Assembly: GCA_017646885.1 (NCBI GenBank)
Contig: JAGCLR010000039.1
Location: 1-5,723 of the forward strand
Reading direction: 5' to 3'
DNA length: 5,723 nucleotides
From: Methanobrevibacter sp.
GTDB lineage: Archaea; Methanobacteriota; Methanobacteria; Methanobacteriales; Methanobacteriaceae
Shown here: positions 1 to 5,626 of the stretch, piece by piece
Position numbering within the stretch: the first letter of the stretch is position 1
Layout of the letters: each line of letters begins with the position of its first letter
Translations under genes and position numbers: made by a program
Notes under the pieces: generated by a model
What the model was told of the DNA's origin: nothing
Seen by the model: the letters and a program-made list of their open reading frames with translations, nothing else
Database searches by the model: none

Positions 1-222
1 CATGGTGGAAGCGTTGAAAAGTATGCTCCTGGAAAATGCATTGGAGGAGACATCTTTACAAACCGCCAATCAATCCTGCCTATAACCCATGAGTATAGGG
101 AATGTGATATTGACACTTTGGGTGCATCAAGCAGAGGACCAAAAAGAATAGTCTACTCCACTGATGACTTTGAAGTCTACTATACTGGAGACCATTATGC
201 AAGCTTTGAACATTTAACTTAA
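1..222 (+). CDS. Barnase-type guanyl-specific ribonuclease, C-terminal part (5' end outside the window)
   Basis: Reading frame 1 is open from the first base to TAA at 220-222 and gives 73 residues that align with barnase from about its residue 38 to the C-terminus. Seen: APGKCIGGDIFTNR (residues 9-22) matches barnase APGKSIGGDIFSNR; RECDI (33-37) matches READI; R-G-P-K-R-I-V-Y-S (45-53) matches R-N-S-D-R-I-L-Y-S; DHY (64-66) matches DHY. The catalytic set Glu73, Arg83, Arg87 and His102 of barnase is therefore present as Glu34, Arg45, Arg49 and His65. Asp54 and Arg59 are also kept, as Asp17 and Arg22. Differences are a two-residue shorter loop after LP, one extra residue before Arg45, and cysteines at barnase positions 50 and 74. 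Family knowledge: these enzymes cut single-stranded RNA after G and are usually secreted. The signal peptide or any larger N-terminal domain lies outside the window. The inhibitor gene follows directly. Confidence 0.92.
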   Translation, partial: HGGSVEKYAPGKCIGGDIFTNRQSILPITHEYRECDIDTLGASSRGPKRIVYSTDDFEVYYTGDHYASFEHLT

Positions 223-255
223 ATTCATAAGCGGCAGAATTATTAATTTGATACT

Positions 256-558
256 ATGACAAATAAACTGATCGAAAAGAGAAGACTTAGAAAAAAACTA
301 AAGAAGATGATAGATAACATGAATGAAATAGTCTTGTATGGGGAAGAGATGAAAGAGAATCCTCATGAATACATTAAGGAAAAACTGGATTTCCCAGATT
401 ATTATGGTGAAAATCTTGATGCATTATACGATTGTCTTTGTGAACTATCTCTAAAGATAATCATCATTAAGGACAGCTCAATTCTTGATGAAGATCTAAT
501 AGCTACTTTTAAGGATGCATCAGTTGAAAACCCTGATTTAAAATTAATTTTAGATTAA
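256..558 (+). CDS. Barstar-type ribonuclease inhibitor (immunity/antitoxin protein)
   Basis: The protein has 100 residues from this start. The core FPDYYGENLDALYDCL (46-61) is nearly the barstar sequence LPEYYGENLDALWDCL. Barstar residues that contact barnase are present: Tyr29 as Tyr49, Asp35 as Asp55, Asp39 as Asp59, and Glu76 replaced by Asp87 in FKDA. Trp38 becomes Tyr58. Barstar Cys40 is Cys60, with a further Cys62. The C-terminal strand DLKLILD matches DITIILS. By family knowledge it sits in the cytoplasm and plugs the active site of the ribonuclease encoded just upstream, protecting the producer. The start is uncertain. Residues 1-21 are a lysine/arginine-rich stretch absent from barstar, whereas MNEIVLYGEEM from Met22 (ATG at 319) aligns directly with the barstar N-terminus and has GATGAT at 306-311, seven bases before it. 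ATG 256 has only TGAT nearby. I suspect 319 is the true start (79 residues). It probably shares a transcript with the ribonuclease. Confidence 0.93.
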   Translation: MTNKLIEKRRLRKKLKKMIDNMNEIVLYGEEMKENPHEYIKEKLDFPDYYGENLDALYDCLCELSLKIIIIKDSSILDEDLIATFKDASVENPDLKLILD

Positions 559-592
559 TTGCCATTAATCTAAATTCTTTTTTTATTTTTAA
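549..592 (+). terminator. Hairpin plus T-tract terminator after the barstar gene
   Basis: A perfect 11-bp inverted repeat has its arms at 549-559 and 564-574 (core TAGATTAAT / ATTAATCTA) with a TGCC loop. It is followed at once by a T-rich run, TTCTTTTTTTATTTTTAATT. The barstar stop codon (556-558) lies in the left arm. Archaeal termination mainly needs the T-tract; the hairpin may add 3'-end stability. Confidence 0.75.
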
Positions 593-690
593 TTCAAAAT
601 TCTAATTTTAGCTTTAAAATTACTTTATTTGAAATCACGATTATTACTAATAATTAAATAATATAAAAAATAAAGTTATAATATTATTGT

Positions 691-700
691 GTATATAATA
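691..700 (+). promoter_or_regulatory. Probable TATA box of thrS
   Basis: GTATATAATA lies 41-50 bases before the thrS ATG. An archaeal start site about 25 bases downstream would give a leader of roughly 20 bases, too short for a leader riboswitch or attenuator. The box overlaps the right arm of an inverted repeat, AATATTAT (680-687) and ATAATATT (695-702), which could be an operator but could also be chance in such AT-rich DNA. Confidence 0.5.
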
Positions 701-731
701 TTTATCAATAAATTATTTTTAAAACGAAAAC

Positions 732-736
732 GGTGA
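732..736 (+). promoter_or_regulatory. Ribosome binding site of thrS
   Basis: GGTGA matches the 3' end of methanogen 16S rRNA (complement of TCACC) and ends four bases before ATG 741. This fixes the start and sets the spacing reference used for the other genes. Confidence 0.8.
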
Positions 737-740
737 AAAT

Positions 741-2567
741 ATGAGAGTTTTACTTATTCACTCTGATTATATAAAATATCAAGTAAAAAACAAAACTCCA
801 GTAGCTGAAGAAATCGAAGAAGCTCAAAAAAATGGGGCTTTTGATGAAGCTTTGGTTGTTTTCTCATCAATTGAAAAAGAGGATGAGGAAAATCCAAACG
901 CTATTGTCAAGAATTTAGTTGCTGAAGTAATAAAAACCAATGAAGAAGTCAATGCAGAAAAAATCGTTTTATACCCATATGCTCACCTTTCTTCATCCCT
1001 TGGTGCTCCTAAAGTAGCTGTTCAAATATTGAAGGATGCTGAAGATGCACTTAAAGAAGAGGGATTGGATGTATTTAGAGTACCTTTCGGATGGTATAAG
1101 GCATTTGAAATTTCTTGTAAAGGACACCCATTATCTGAACTTTCAAGAACCATCACTGCAGATGTCGAAGAAGAGGAAGAGAAGGAAGAGAAAAAGCCAT
1201 CCACCTGGTTAATCTTTAAGGATGGAGAAACCTTTGACCCTAAGGAATACAACTACGAAAGCGAAGATTTGAAAAAGCTTGTTGCATATGAACTTGGAGA
1301 AGGTGCTTCCGACGAAGGAGAACCTCCACATGTAAAAATCATGAGAGAAAAAGAGTTATGTGATTACGAGCTTGCTTCAGATATCGGTAACCTCAAATGG
1401 TATCCTAAAGGTAGATTGGTCCGTGACTTGCTTGCTGATTACGTTTACAACTTTGTAGTTGACTTAGGTGCAATGCCTATCGAAACTCCAATCTTTTATG
1501 ACCTTGCAAATGATGCAATCAGGGAACATGCAGCAAAATTCGGTGAAAGACAATACAAAACCGCAACCAAAAAAGACTTAATGCTTAGATTTGCATGCTG
1601 TTTCGGTGCATTCAGAGTTCTTGGCGGATCTTTCCTCACTTGGAAAAACTTGCCTGCAAAGGTTTACGAATTATCCACTTACAGTTTCAGATTCGAGAAA
1701 AGAGGAGAAGTTGTAGGTCTTAAGAGACTCAGAGCATTCACCATGCCAGATATGCACAGTTTCTGTGCTGACATGCCTCAAGCACTTGAAGAGTTTGATG
1801 CTCAAGTTGACATGTGTGTTCAAACCGGTGTAGACCTTGACGTTAACTATGAAGCAATCTTCAGAGCAACCGAAGACTTCTACGAAGAGCATAAGGACTG
1901 GATGGAAGCAACCGCTAAAAGAATCGGCAAACCATTATTACTCGAAATCTTGCCTGAAAGAAAACACTACTGGTCCTGTAAAATCGACTTTGCAGCTATT
2001 GACTACTTAGGAAGACCTATCGAAAACCCTACCGTGCAAATAGATGTGGAAAGTGGTAGAAGATTCGGCATCGAGTATGTTGATGAAAACGAAGATCCTC
2101 AAAACCCAATCATCTTACACTGTTCACCTACAGGTAGTGTGGAAAGAGTTATCTGCAGCTTACTTGAAAACACTGCAAAAGAAGATGGAAAAGCACCAAT
2201 GTTACCAATTTGGTTAAGCCCATCTCAAGTCAGAATCTTGCCAATCGGTGAAAAGCACTTAGATTATGCTAACGAATTGGCTGATAAGATTGCAGCTGAA
2301 AACATTCGTGTAGATGTTGACAACAGTGACGACAGAGTAGGTAAGAAAATCAGAAACGCTTCTAAAGAATGGATTCCTTACATCGTTGTAATTGGTGACA
2401 AGGAAATTGAAACCGACAATTACAATGTAACTGTAAGAAAAACTGGTGAAAAGGTTGACATGACTGCAGATGAACTTATTGCATCTGTCAAGGAAGAAAC
2501 TGAAGGAATGCCATTTAGAAGACTTCCTTTACCAAGAAACGTTGCTGAAAGAATTAATTTCAAATAA
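741..2567 (+). CDS. thrS: Threonyl-tRNA synthetase, archaeal type with DTD-like editing domain
   Basis: This cytoplasmic enzyme charges tRNA-Thr with threonine using ATP. Its 608 residues are the usual length for archaeal ThrRS. Residues 1 to about 140 are the archaeal editing domain, related to D-aminoacyl-tRNA deacylase, which removes mis-attached serine. It begins [10 protein letters not shown] and keeps YPYAHLSS (His82) and FGWYKAF (Lys120), matching the editing residues His83 and Lys121 of the Pyrococcus enzyme. A charged Glu/Lys linker follows (142-152). The class II catalytic core spans about 215-485: motif 2 is around YSFRFEKRG (Arg317) and motif 3 is GSVERV (Arg469). The zinc that recognises threonine should be held by Cys286, His339 (PDMHSF) and His460 (ILHCSPTG). 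The anticodon-binding domain is about 488-608 ([16 protein letters not shown], then [11 protein letters not shown]). It appears complete, with its own promoter, ribosome binding site and terminator; no paralogue is visible here. Confidence 0.98.
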   Translation: MRVLLIHSDYIKYQVKNKTPVAEEIEEAQKNGAFDEALVVFSSIEKEDEENPNAIVKNLVAEVIKTNEEVNAEKIVLYPYAHLSSSLGAPKVAVQILKDAEDALKEEGLDVFRVPFGWYKAFEISCKGHPLSELSRTITADVEEEEEKEEKKPSTWLIFKDGETFDPKEYNYESEDLKKLVAYELGEGASDEGEPPHVKIMREKELCDYELASDIGNLKWYPKGRLVRDLLADYVYNFVVDLGAMPIETPIFYDLANDAIREHAAKFGERQYKTATKKDLMLRFACCFGAFRVLGGSFLTWKNLPAKVYELSTYSFRFEKRGEVVGLKRLRAFTMPDMHSFCADMPQALEEFDAQVDMCVQTGVDLDVNYEAIFRATEDFYEEHKDWMEATAKRIGKPLLLEILPERKHYWSCKIDFAAIDYLGRPIENPTVQIDVESGRRFGIEYVDENEDPQNPIILHCSPTGSVERVICSLLENTAKEDGKAPMLPIWLSPSQVRILPIGEKHLDYANELADKIAAENIRVDVDNSDDRVGKKIRNASKEWIPYIVVIGDKEIETDNYNVTVRKTGEKVDMTADELIASVKEETEGMPFRRLPLPRNVAERINFK

Positions 2568-2600
2568 GTTGATTTAATCAACTTATACTTTCTTTTTTTT
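2564..2600 (+). terminator. Hairpin plus T-tract terminator after thrS
   Basis: ATAAGTTGAT (2564-2573) and ATCAACTTAT (2577-2586) form a perfect 10-bp stem with a TTA loop, followed by TTTCTTTTTTTT at 2589-2600. The thrS stop codon TAA (2565-2567) is inside the left arm. Confidence 0.75.
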
Positions 2601-2714
2601 AACGACTTTTTATTTGTTCGTATATTAACTAAATTTGCTTTTTTTAATTCTCTTTTTCAATCATTAAATTGATTAATAATCTTATATTTAAATATTAAAT
2701 TGAATAAATAGTAA

Positions 2715-2750
2715 TATGAACAATTATTATAACAATCATTATGAACAATT
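2715..2750 (+). repeat. Paired direct repeats upstream of the binding-protein gene
   Basis: TATGAACAATT occurs at 2715-2725 and again at 2740-2750, 25 bases apart. A third AACAAT lies between them at 2731-2736, so AACAAT recurs at about 12-13-base steps. The block ends directly before the likely TATA box at 2751-2760, a position that would suit an activator or other regulator acting on the promoter. No regulator is identified. Confidence 0.5.
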
Positions 2751-2760
2751 TTATTATACA
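2751..2760 (+). promoter_or_regulatory. Probable TATA box of the substrate-binding protein gene
   Basis: TTATTATACA would place transcription start near 2780-2785, about 20 bases before an ATT start at 2804. That spacing resembles the other genes here. A second candidate, TTATATTTAAA at 2682-2692, would give a leader of about 95 bases containing the direct repeats. I favour the nearer box. Confidence 0.4.
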
Positions 2761-2779
2761 TTATTAGATATGGATTGTT

Positions 2780-3634
2780 TTGTTTTATCAGGAGGGGCTT
2801 ACGATTAACATAAAGAGAATTTTTATCGTTTTAACTGTTTTGCTTATTTCATTTTTAATGATTAGCTCAGTTAGTGCAGGTTGGTTTGATTTTTTAGGTG
2901 ATGATTCAAGCGCTGAAAACAATGAAACCAATTTTGTTGTCGGATACTTTGTTGAATTTCCACCATTCGAATATACAGATGAAAACGGTGAAGTGACAGG
3001 TTTCGATTTAGACTTGGCACAGGAAGTGTGTGACAGAAACAATTGGACATTGGTGGAAAATAAGATTATTGATTGGGACACCAAAGAAGCGGAACTTGAC
3101 TCTGGCGCTATAGACTGCATTTGGAGTGGATTTACAATCAACGGCAGAGAAGATGATTACGCTTGGAGCGAACCATATTTCAACAATTCCCAAGTATTCG
3201 TTGTAAAAGCGGATTCCAACATTTCTTCAATTGAAGACTTGGAAGGAAAAGATATAGATGTGGAAATGGGAAGCAGCGCTATTAATGCTCTTGAAAACAA
3301 TAAGACCTTAAAAGACAGCTTTGTTAATATCTATGAAATAACTGATTATAATACAGCATTTATGGATTTGGAATCTGGAACTTGTGATGCTGTTCTTGGG
3401 GATGCTGAAGTCATGAAATATATAATCAATACAAAATATGATGAGGAAGACTTTAGAATCTTAGAAACTCCAGTATCAATTGAACAGTATGGTATTGGAT
3501 TCTCAAAGGACAATACTGAATTGAGAGATCAAGTCCAAGAAACATTAAATGAAATGTATGAAGATGGAACTGTCGATAAGATAGCTCAAAAATACAAAGA
3601 TTATGGAATTCCTGAAGGGGTAATCTATCCATAA
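2780..3634 (+). CDS. Exported family 3 solute-binding protein, probably amino-acid ABC transporter component
   Basis: The protein captures a small solute, most likely an amino acid, outside the membrane for an ABC importer. Coordinates use the longest frame with an accepted start, TTG 2780 (284 residues). I think translation really begins at ATT 2804 (MNIKRIF...), eight bases after AGGAGG at 2790-2795, because TTG precedes that site and the first in-frame ATG (2858) cuts into the signal peptide. Numbering from TTG, residues 11-33 are a basic and hydrophobic signal peptide ending VSA|GW. There is no lipobox cysteine and no C-terminal membrane helix. Family features: VGYFVEFPPFEY (54-65), GFDLDLA (74-80), IWSGFTINGR (114-123; Arg123 expected to bind the carboxylate), MGSSAINAL (163-171), and AVLGDAEV (204-211; Asp208 expected to bind the amino group). 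Three cysteines (84, 113, 202) could allow a disulfide. Permease and ATPase are not adjacent. The specific substrate cannot be read from sequence. Confidence 0.88.
   Translation: MFYQEGLTINIKRIFIVLTVLLISFLMISSVSAGWFDFLGDDSSAENNETNFVVGYFVEFPPFEYTDENGEVTGFDLDLAQEVCDRNNWTLVENKIIDWDTKEAELDSGAIDCIWSGFTINGREDDYAWSEPYFNNSQVFVVKADSNISSIEDLEGKDIDVEMGSSAINALENNKTLKDSFVNIYEITDYNTAFMDLESGTCDAVLGDAEVMKYIINTKYDEEDFRILETPVSIEQYGIGFSKDNTELRDQVQETLNEMYEDGTVDKIAQKYKDYGIPEGVIYP
2790..2797 (+). promoter_or_regulatory. Strong ribosome binding site that argues for a non-ATG start
   Basis: AGGAGGGG is the best Shine-Dalgarno match in the window. In the other genes the start lies seven bases after the GGAGG-equivalent position. 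Here the in-frame codons at suitable distance are ACG (2801) and ATT (2804); no in-frame ATG, GTG or TTG lies within ten bases downstream. ATT at spacing eight fits best. Confidence 0.65.
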
Positions 3635-3650
3635 TTCTTTTTCTTTTTTT
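3600..3650 (+). terminator. T-tract terminator with weak hairpin after the binding-protein gene
   Basis: The run TCTTTTTCTTTTTTT (3636-3650) directly follows the stop codon. ATTATGGA (3600-3607) and TCCATAAT (3628-3635) can form an 8-bp stem with a 20-base loop that again includes the stop codon. The large loop makes the hairpin doubtful; the T-tract alone may suffice in archaea. Confidence 0.5.
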
Positions 3651-3728
3651 AATTTATTTTTTAATCTATATTTTAAAATTATTTTTTTATTTTTCCACTT
3701 GTTTTTTTAAAATATTATTACTTAACTA

Positions 3729-3761
3729 TATATTGTATTAAAATCATAAATTATATTGTAT
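3729..3761 (+). repeat. Short direct repeat upstream of the fae-hps promoter
   Basis: TATATTGTAT occurs at 3729-3738 and 3752-3761, a 23-base period (about two helical turns), some 70-100 bases upstream of the likely TATA box. It may be an operator or only low-complexity AT-rich sequence. Confidence 0.3.
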
Positions 3762-3828
3762 AAATACTTACTATATTATGAAAATAATAATATGTAATAT
3801 TTAAACTGAATTAAATAAGTTAAAATGA

Positions 3829-3837
3829 TTTATATTT
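3829..3837 (+). promoter_or_regulatory. Probable TATA box of the fae-hps gene
   Basis: TTTATATTT, close to the methanogen TATA consensus, lies 47-55 bases before ATG 3884. It predicts a leader of about 25 bases. No structured leader element is evident. Confidence 0.55.
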
Positions 3838-3871
3838 AAAGAATCATGATTATAAAATTATTCTTGAAATT

Positions 3872-3876
3872 GGAGG
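3872..3876 (+). promoter_or_regulatory. Ribosome binding site of fae-hps
   Basis: GGAGG ends seven bases before ATG 3884. It selects that codon over the out-of-frame ATG at 3879, which is too close. Confidence 0.75.
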
Positions 3877-3883
3877 ATATGAA

Positions 3884-5101
3884 ATGTTTATAGGAGAAGC
3901 TCTTATCGGAGACGGAGACGAATTAGCACACGTTGATTTACTTATTGGTGAAAAAGATGGTCCTGTAGGAAACGCTTTTGCTAATGGATTAAGCCAATTA
4001 TCTGTTGGACACACCCCATTGCTCAGTGTAATCAGACCTAACTTAATTACCAAGCCAGCTACCATCATTATTCCTAAAGTAACTGTTGGTGACTTAGATG
4101 ATGCAAGCAAAATCTTTGGACCAGCTCAAACTGCTGTAGGTAGAGCTGTAGCTGATTGTGTAGAAGAAGGAATCATTCCTAAAGACAAAGCTGAAGATTG
4201 GGTAATTAATGCAAGCGTATTCATTAGCCCAGCTGCACAGGATTACAGAAAAATCTACCAATACAACTATGCAGCAACCAAACTTGCAATCAAAAGAGCA
4301 TTGAAAGGATACCCAGACATTGACAAGGTATTATACGAAAAAGATCGTGGAACCCACGCAATTATGGGATTCAAAGCAATCAAGCTTTACGAACCACCTT
4401 ACTTGCAAGTTGCTCTTGACCTTGACAATGAGGAAGCAATGGCAAGAATCATCAAGCAACTCCCTAACAGAGAAAGAATCCTCCTTGAAGCAGGAACTCC
4501 TCTCGTTAAAAAATTCGGTGTTGGAATTGTTGGAAAGATCAGAGAATTGGCACCAAGTGCATTCATCATTGCTGACTTGAAAACATTGGATGTAGGAAGA
4601 GTTGAAGTCAAGATGGCAGCAGATGAAACTGCTGATGCAGTTGCTATTTCCGGTCTCGGTACCATTGAATCCATTGAAAAGGCAATCCACGAAACTCAAA
4701 AGCAAGGTATCTACTCCATCCTCGATATGATGAATGTGGATAACTTCACTGACAAGATCAAACAACTCAACCCAGAGTTCATGCCAGACATTGTTCTCTT
4801 ACACAGAAATGTTGACCTTGAAAGTAAACTTAGAGCAGAAGGCAAAAACCTTGATGACGTAAGTGCATGGGGTAACATCAAAGAAATTAAAGAGCTCACT
4901 GGCGGTTTAGCTGCTGTTGCTGGAGGAATCACTCCTGAAAAAGCAGAAGAAGCATTTGAAAAAGGTGCAGATATCATCATCGCGGGTAGATACATCATCG
5001 GTTCCGGTGACCCAAGAAGAGCTGCAGAAGATTTCTTAGCTCACATGCCTGTAGATCCAAACCACATGAGAGTGGTAATGGAAGACGATGAGCAAATCTA
5101 A
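3884..5101 (+). CDS. fae-hps: Bifunctional formaldehyde-activating enzyme / 3-hexulose-6-phosphate synthase
   Basis: A 405-residue cytoplasmic fusion of two enzymes, known from archaea. Residues 1 to about 163 are Fae, which condenses formaldehyde with tetrahydromethanopterin to methylene-H4[13 protein letters not shown] holds the catalytic His16 (His17 in bacterial Fae), followed by [11 protein letters not shown] (26-36). Residues from about 172 to 390 are Hps, a TIM-barrel of the OMP-decarboxylase superfamily: LQVALDL (Asp179), LEAGTP (Glu202), the metal and catalytic motif DLKTLD (Asp231, Lys233, Asp236), LLHRNVD (His307), and the phosphate-binding segments VAGGIT (345-350) and [11 protein letters not shown] (367-377). 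In methanogens without an oxidative pentose-phosphate route, Hps is thought to run towards ribulose 5-phosphate plus formaldehyde, giving pentose for nucleotides, while Fae captures the formaldehyde. The partner 6-phospho-3-hexuloisomerase is not in this window. Both active sites look intact. The gene has its own promoter and a strong terminator. Confidence 0.97.
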   Translation: MFIGEALIGDGDELAHVDLLIGEKDGPVGNAFANGLSQLSVGHTPLLSVIRPNLITKPATIIIPKVTVGDLDDASKIFGPAQTAVGRAVADCVEEGIIPKDKAEDWVINASVFISPAAQDYRKIYQYNYAATKLAIKRALKGYPDIDKVLYEKDRGTHAIMGFKAIKLYEPPYLQVALDLDNEEAMARIIKQLPNRERILLEAGTPLVKKFGVGIVGKIRELAPSAFIIADLKTLDVGRVEVKMAADETADAVAISGLGTIESIEKAIHETQKQGIYSILDMMNVDNFTDKIKQLNPEFMPDIVLLHRNVDLESKLRAEGKNLDDVSAWGNIKEIKELTGGLAAVAGGITPEKAEEAFEKGADIIIAGRYIIGSGDPRRAAEDFLAHMPVDPNHMRVVMEDDEQI

Positions 5102-5132
5102 GTTCAGTGAAAGAATTAAAATTATTAGGCAT

Positions 5133-5168
5133 TAGCTAATTAGATTATTCTAATTAGCTATTTTTTTT
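5133..5168 (+). terminator. Hairpin plus T8 terminator after fae-hps
   Basis: TAGCTAATTAGA (5133-5144) and TCTAATTAGCTA (5149-5160) form a perfect 12-bp stem with a TTAT loop, followed directly by eight T at 5161-5168. It looks like a textbook intrinsic terminator. It starts 31 bases after the stop codon, so the stop is not in the stem here. Confidence 0.85.
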
Positions 5169-5219
5169 AAATAATTTTTTATTTTAAACTGTTTAAATCA
5201 TTTAAGATGAATGAATTAA

Positions 5220-5224
5220 GGTGA
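5220..5224 (+). promoter_or_regulatory. Ribosome binding site of the zinc-ribbon gene
   Basis: GGTGA ends four bases before ATG 5229, the same arrangement as at thrS. The gene's promoter is less clear: GTTTAAATCA at 5191-5200 is a weak TATA-like candidate, and some read-through from fae-hps is possible. Confidence 0.7.
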
Positions 5225-5228
5225 AAGT

Positions 5229-5555
5229 ATGGGATTTTGCAATTCTTGTGGAAGACCTATGGGAAGAAATGACTATGGAACCAATGAAGACGGCAGTCCA
5301 AACATGGATTACTGTAAGGATTGTTTCCAGAATGGAGAATTTACAGAACCTGATATTACTGTAAATGAAATGATCATTAGACATGCAAAAAGAATGCTTA
5401 AAAGAAATCCGGATTTACGTGAAGAGGAAGCAACTGGAATACTTTGTAACTTCTTGCCAAACTTGAAAAGATGGAATCCTAATCCTGATGATGAAATCGA
5501 TGAGGATGAGGAACCTGTCATGGGTTACAGAGGTAATGCCAGAGACATGTTCTAA
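5229..5555 (+). CDS. Small zinc-ribbon protein of unknown function
   Basis: The protein has 108 residues. The N-terminal half has the pattern of the putative zinc-ribbon family Zn_ribbon_2: CNSCGRPM (4-11), YGTNEDGS (16-23), YCKDCFQNGEF (28-38), then DITVNEMI. Cys4, Cys7, Cys29 and Cys32 should bind one zinc. Residues about 43-78 look helical and basic (MIIRHAKRMLKRNPDL, then EEEATGILCNFLPNLKRW). The tail has an acidic run, DDEIDEDEE (87-95). The family has no established role; a nucleic-acid or protein-binding function is possible but nothing in the sequence decides it. It has no signal peptide, so it is presumably cytoplasmic. The start is supported by GGTGA. It stands alone between two terminators, 127 bases after fae-hps, so genomic context does not reveal its job. 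Confidence 0.88.
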   Translation: MGFCNSCGRPMGRNDYGTNEDGSPNMDYCKDCFQNGEFTEPDITVNEMIIRHAKRMLKRNPDLREEEATGILCNFLPNLKRWNPNPDDEIDEDEEPVMGYRGNARDMF

Positions 5556-5576
5556 TTAAAACAAGATTTTATAAAT

Positions 5577-5626
5577 TTATAGAAGTTTTTATTTAAAGTT
5601 TTAACTTCTATAATAAACTATTTTTT
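5577..5626 (+). terminator. Probable hairpin and T-run terminator after the zinc-ribbon gene
   Basis: TTATAGAAGTT (5577-5587) and AACTTCTATAA (5603-5613) form a perfect 11-bp stem with a 15-base loop, followed by a TTTTTT run at about 5621-5626. The gap between stem and T-run makes it weaker than the terminator after fae-hps. Confidence 0.55.

Noticed and set aside
559..740. Possible T-box or other leader riboswitch before thrS
   Set aside because: The likely transcription start leaves only about 20 bases of leader, no specifier-loop structure is visible, and T-boxes are bacterial elements.
1022..1252. Open frame on the minus strand inside thrS (similar ones at 1671-1892)
   Set aside because: It lies opposite a well-matched synthetase gene, is serine-rich from reading Glu/Lys-rich codons backwards, and has no ribosome binding site or family likeness.
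2816..2880. Lipoprotein signal on the binding protein
   Set aside because: There is no cysteine near the end of the hydrophobic segment; the segment ends VSA|GW, a plain signal peptidase type site.
2788..3193. Minus-strand open frames opposite the binding-protein gene
   Set aside because: They overlap a gene with clear family motifs and show no recognisable protein features of their own.
4320..4998. Several open frames in other phases within fae-hps, on both strands
   Set aside because: They are by-products of biased codon use in a highly conserved gene; all Hps motifs are in the main frame.
5202..5521. Minus-strand open frames opposite the zinc-ribbon gene
   Set aside because: The plus-strand frame has the four-cysteine ribbon and a ribosome binding site; the reverse frames have neither.
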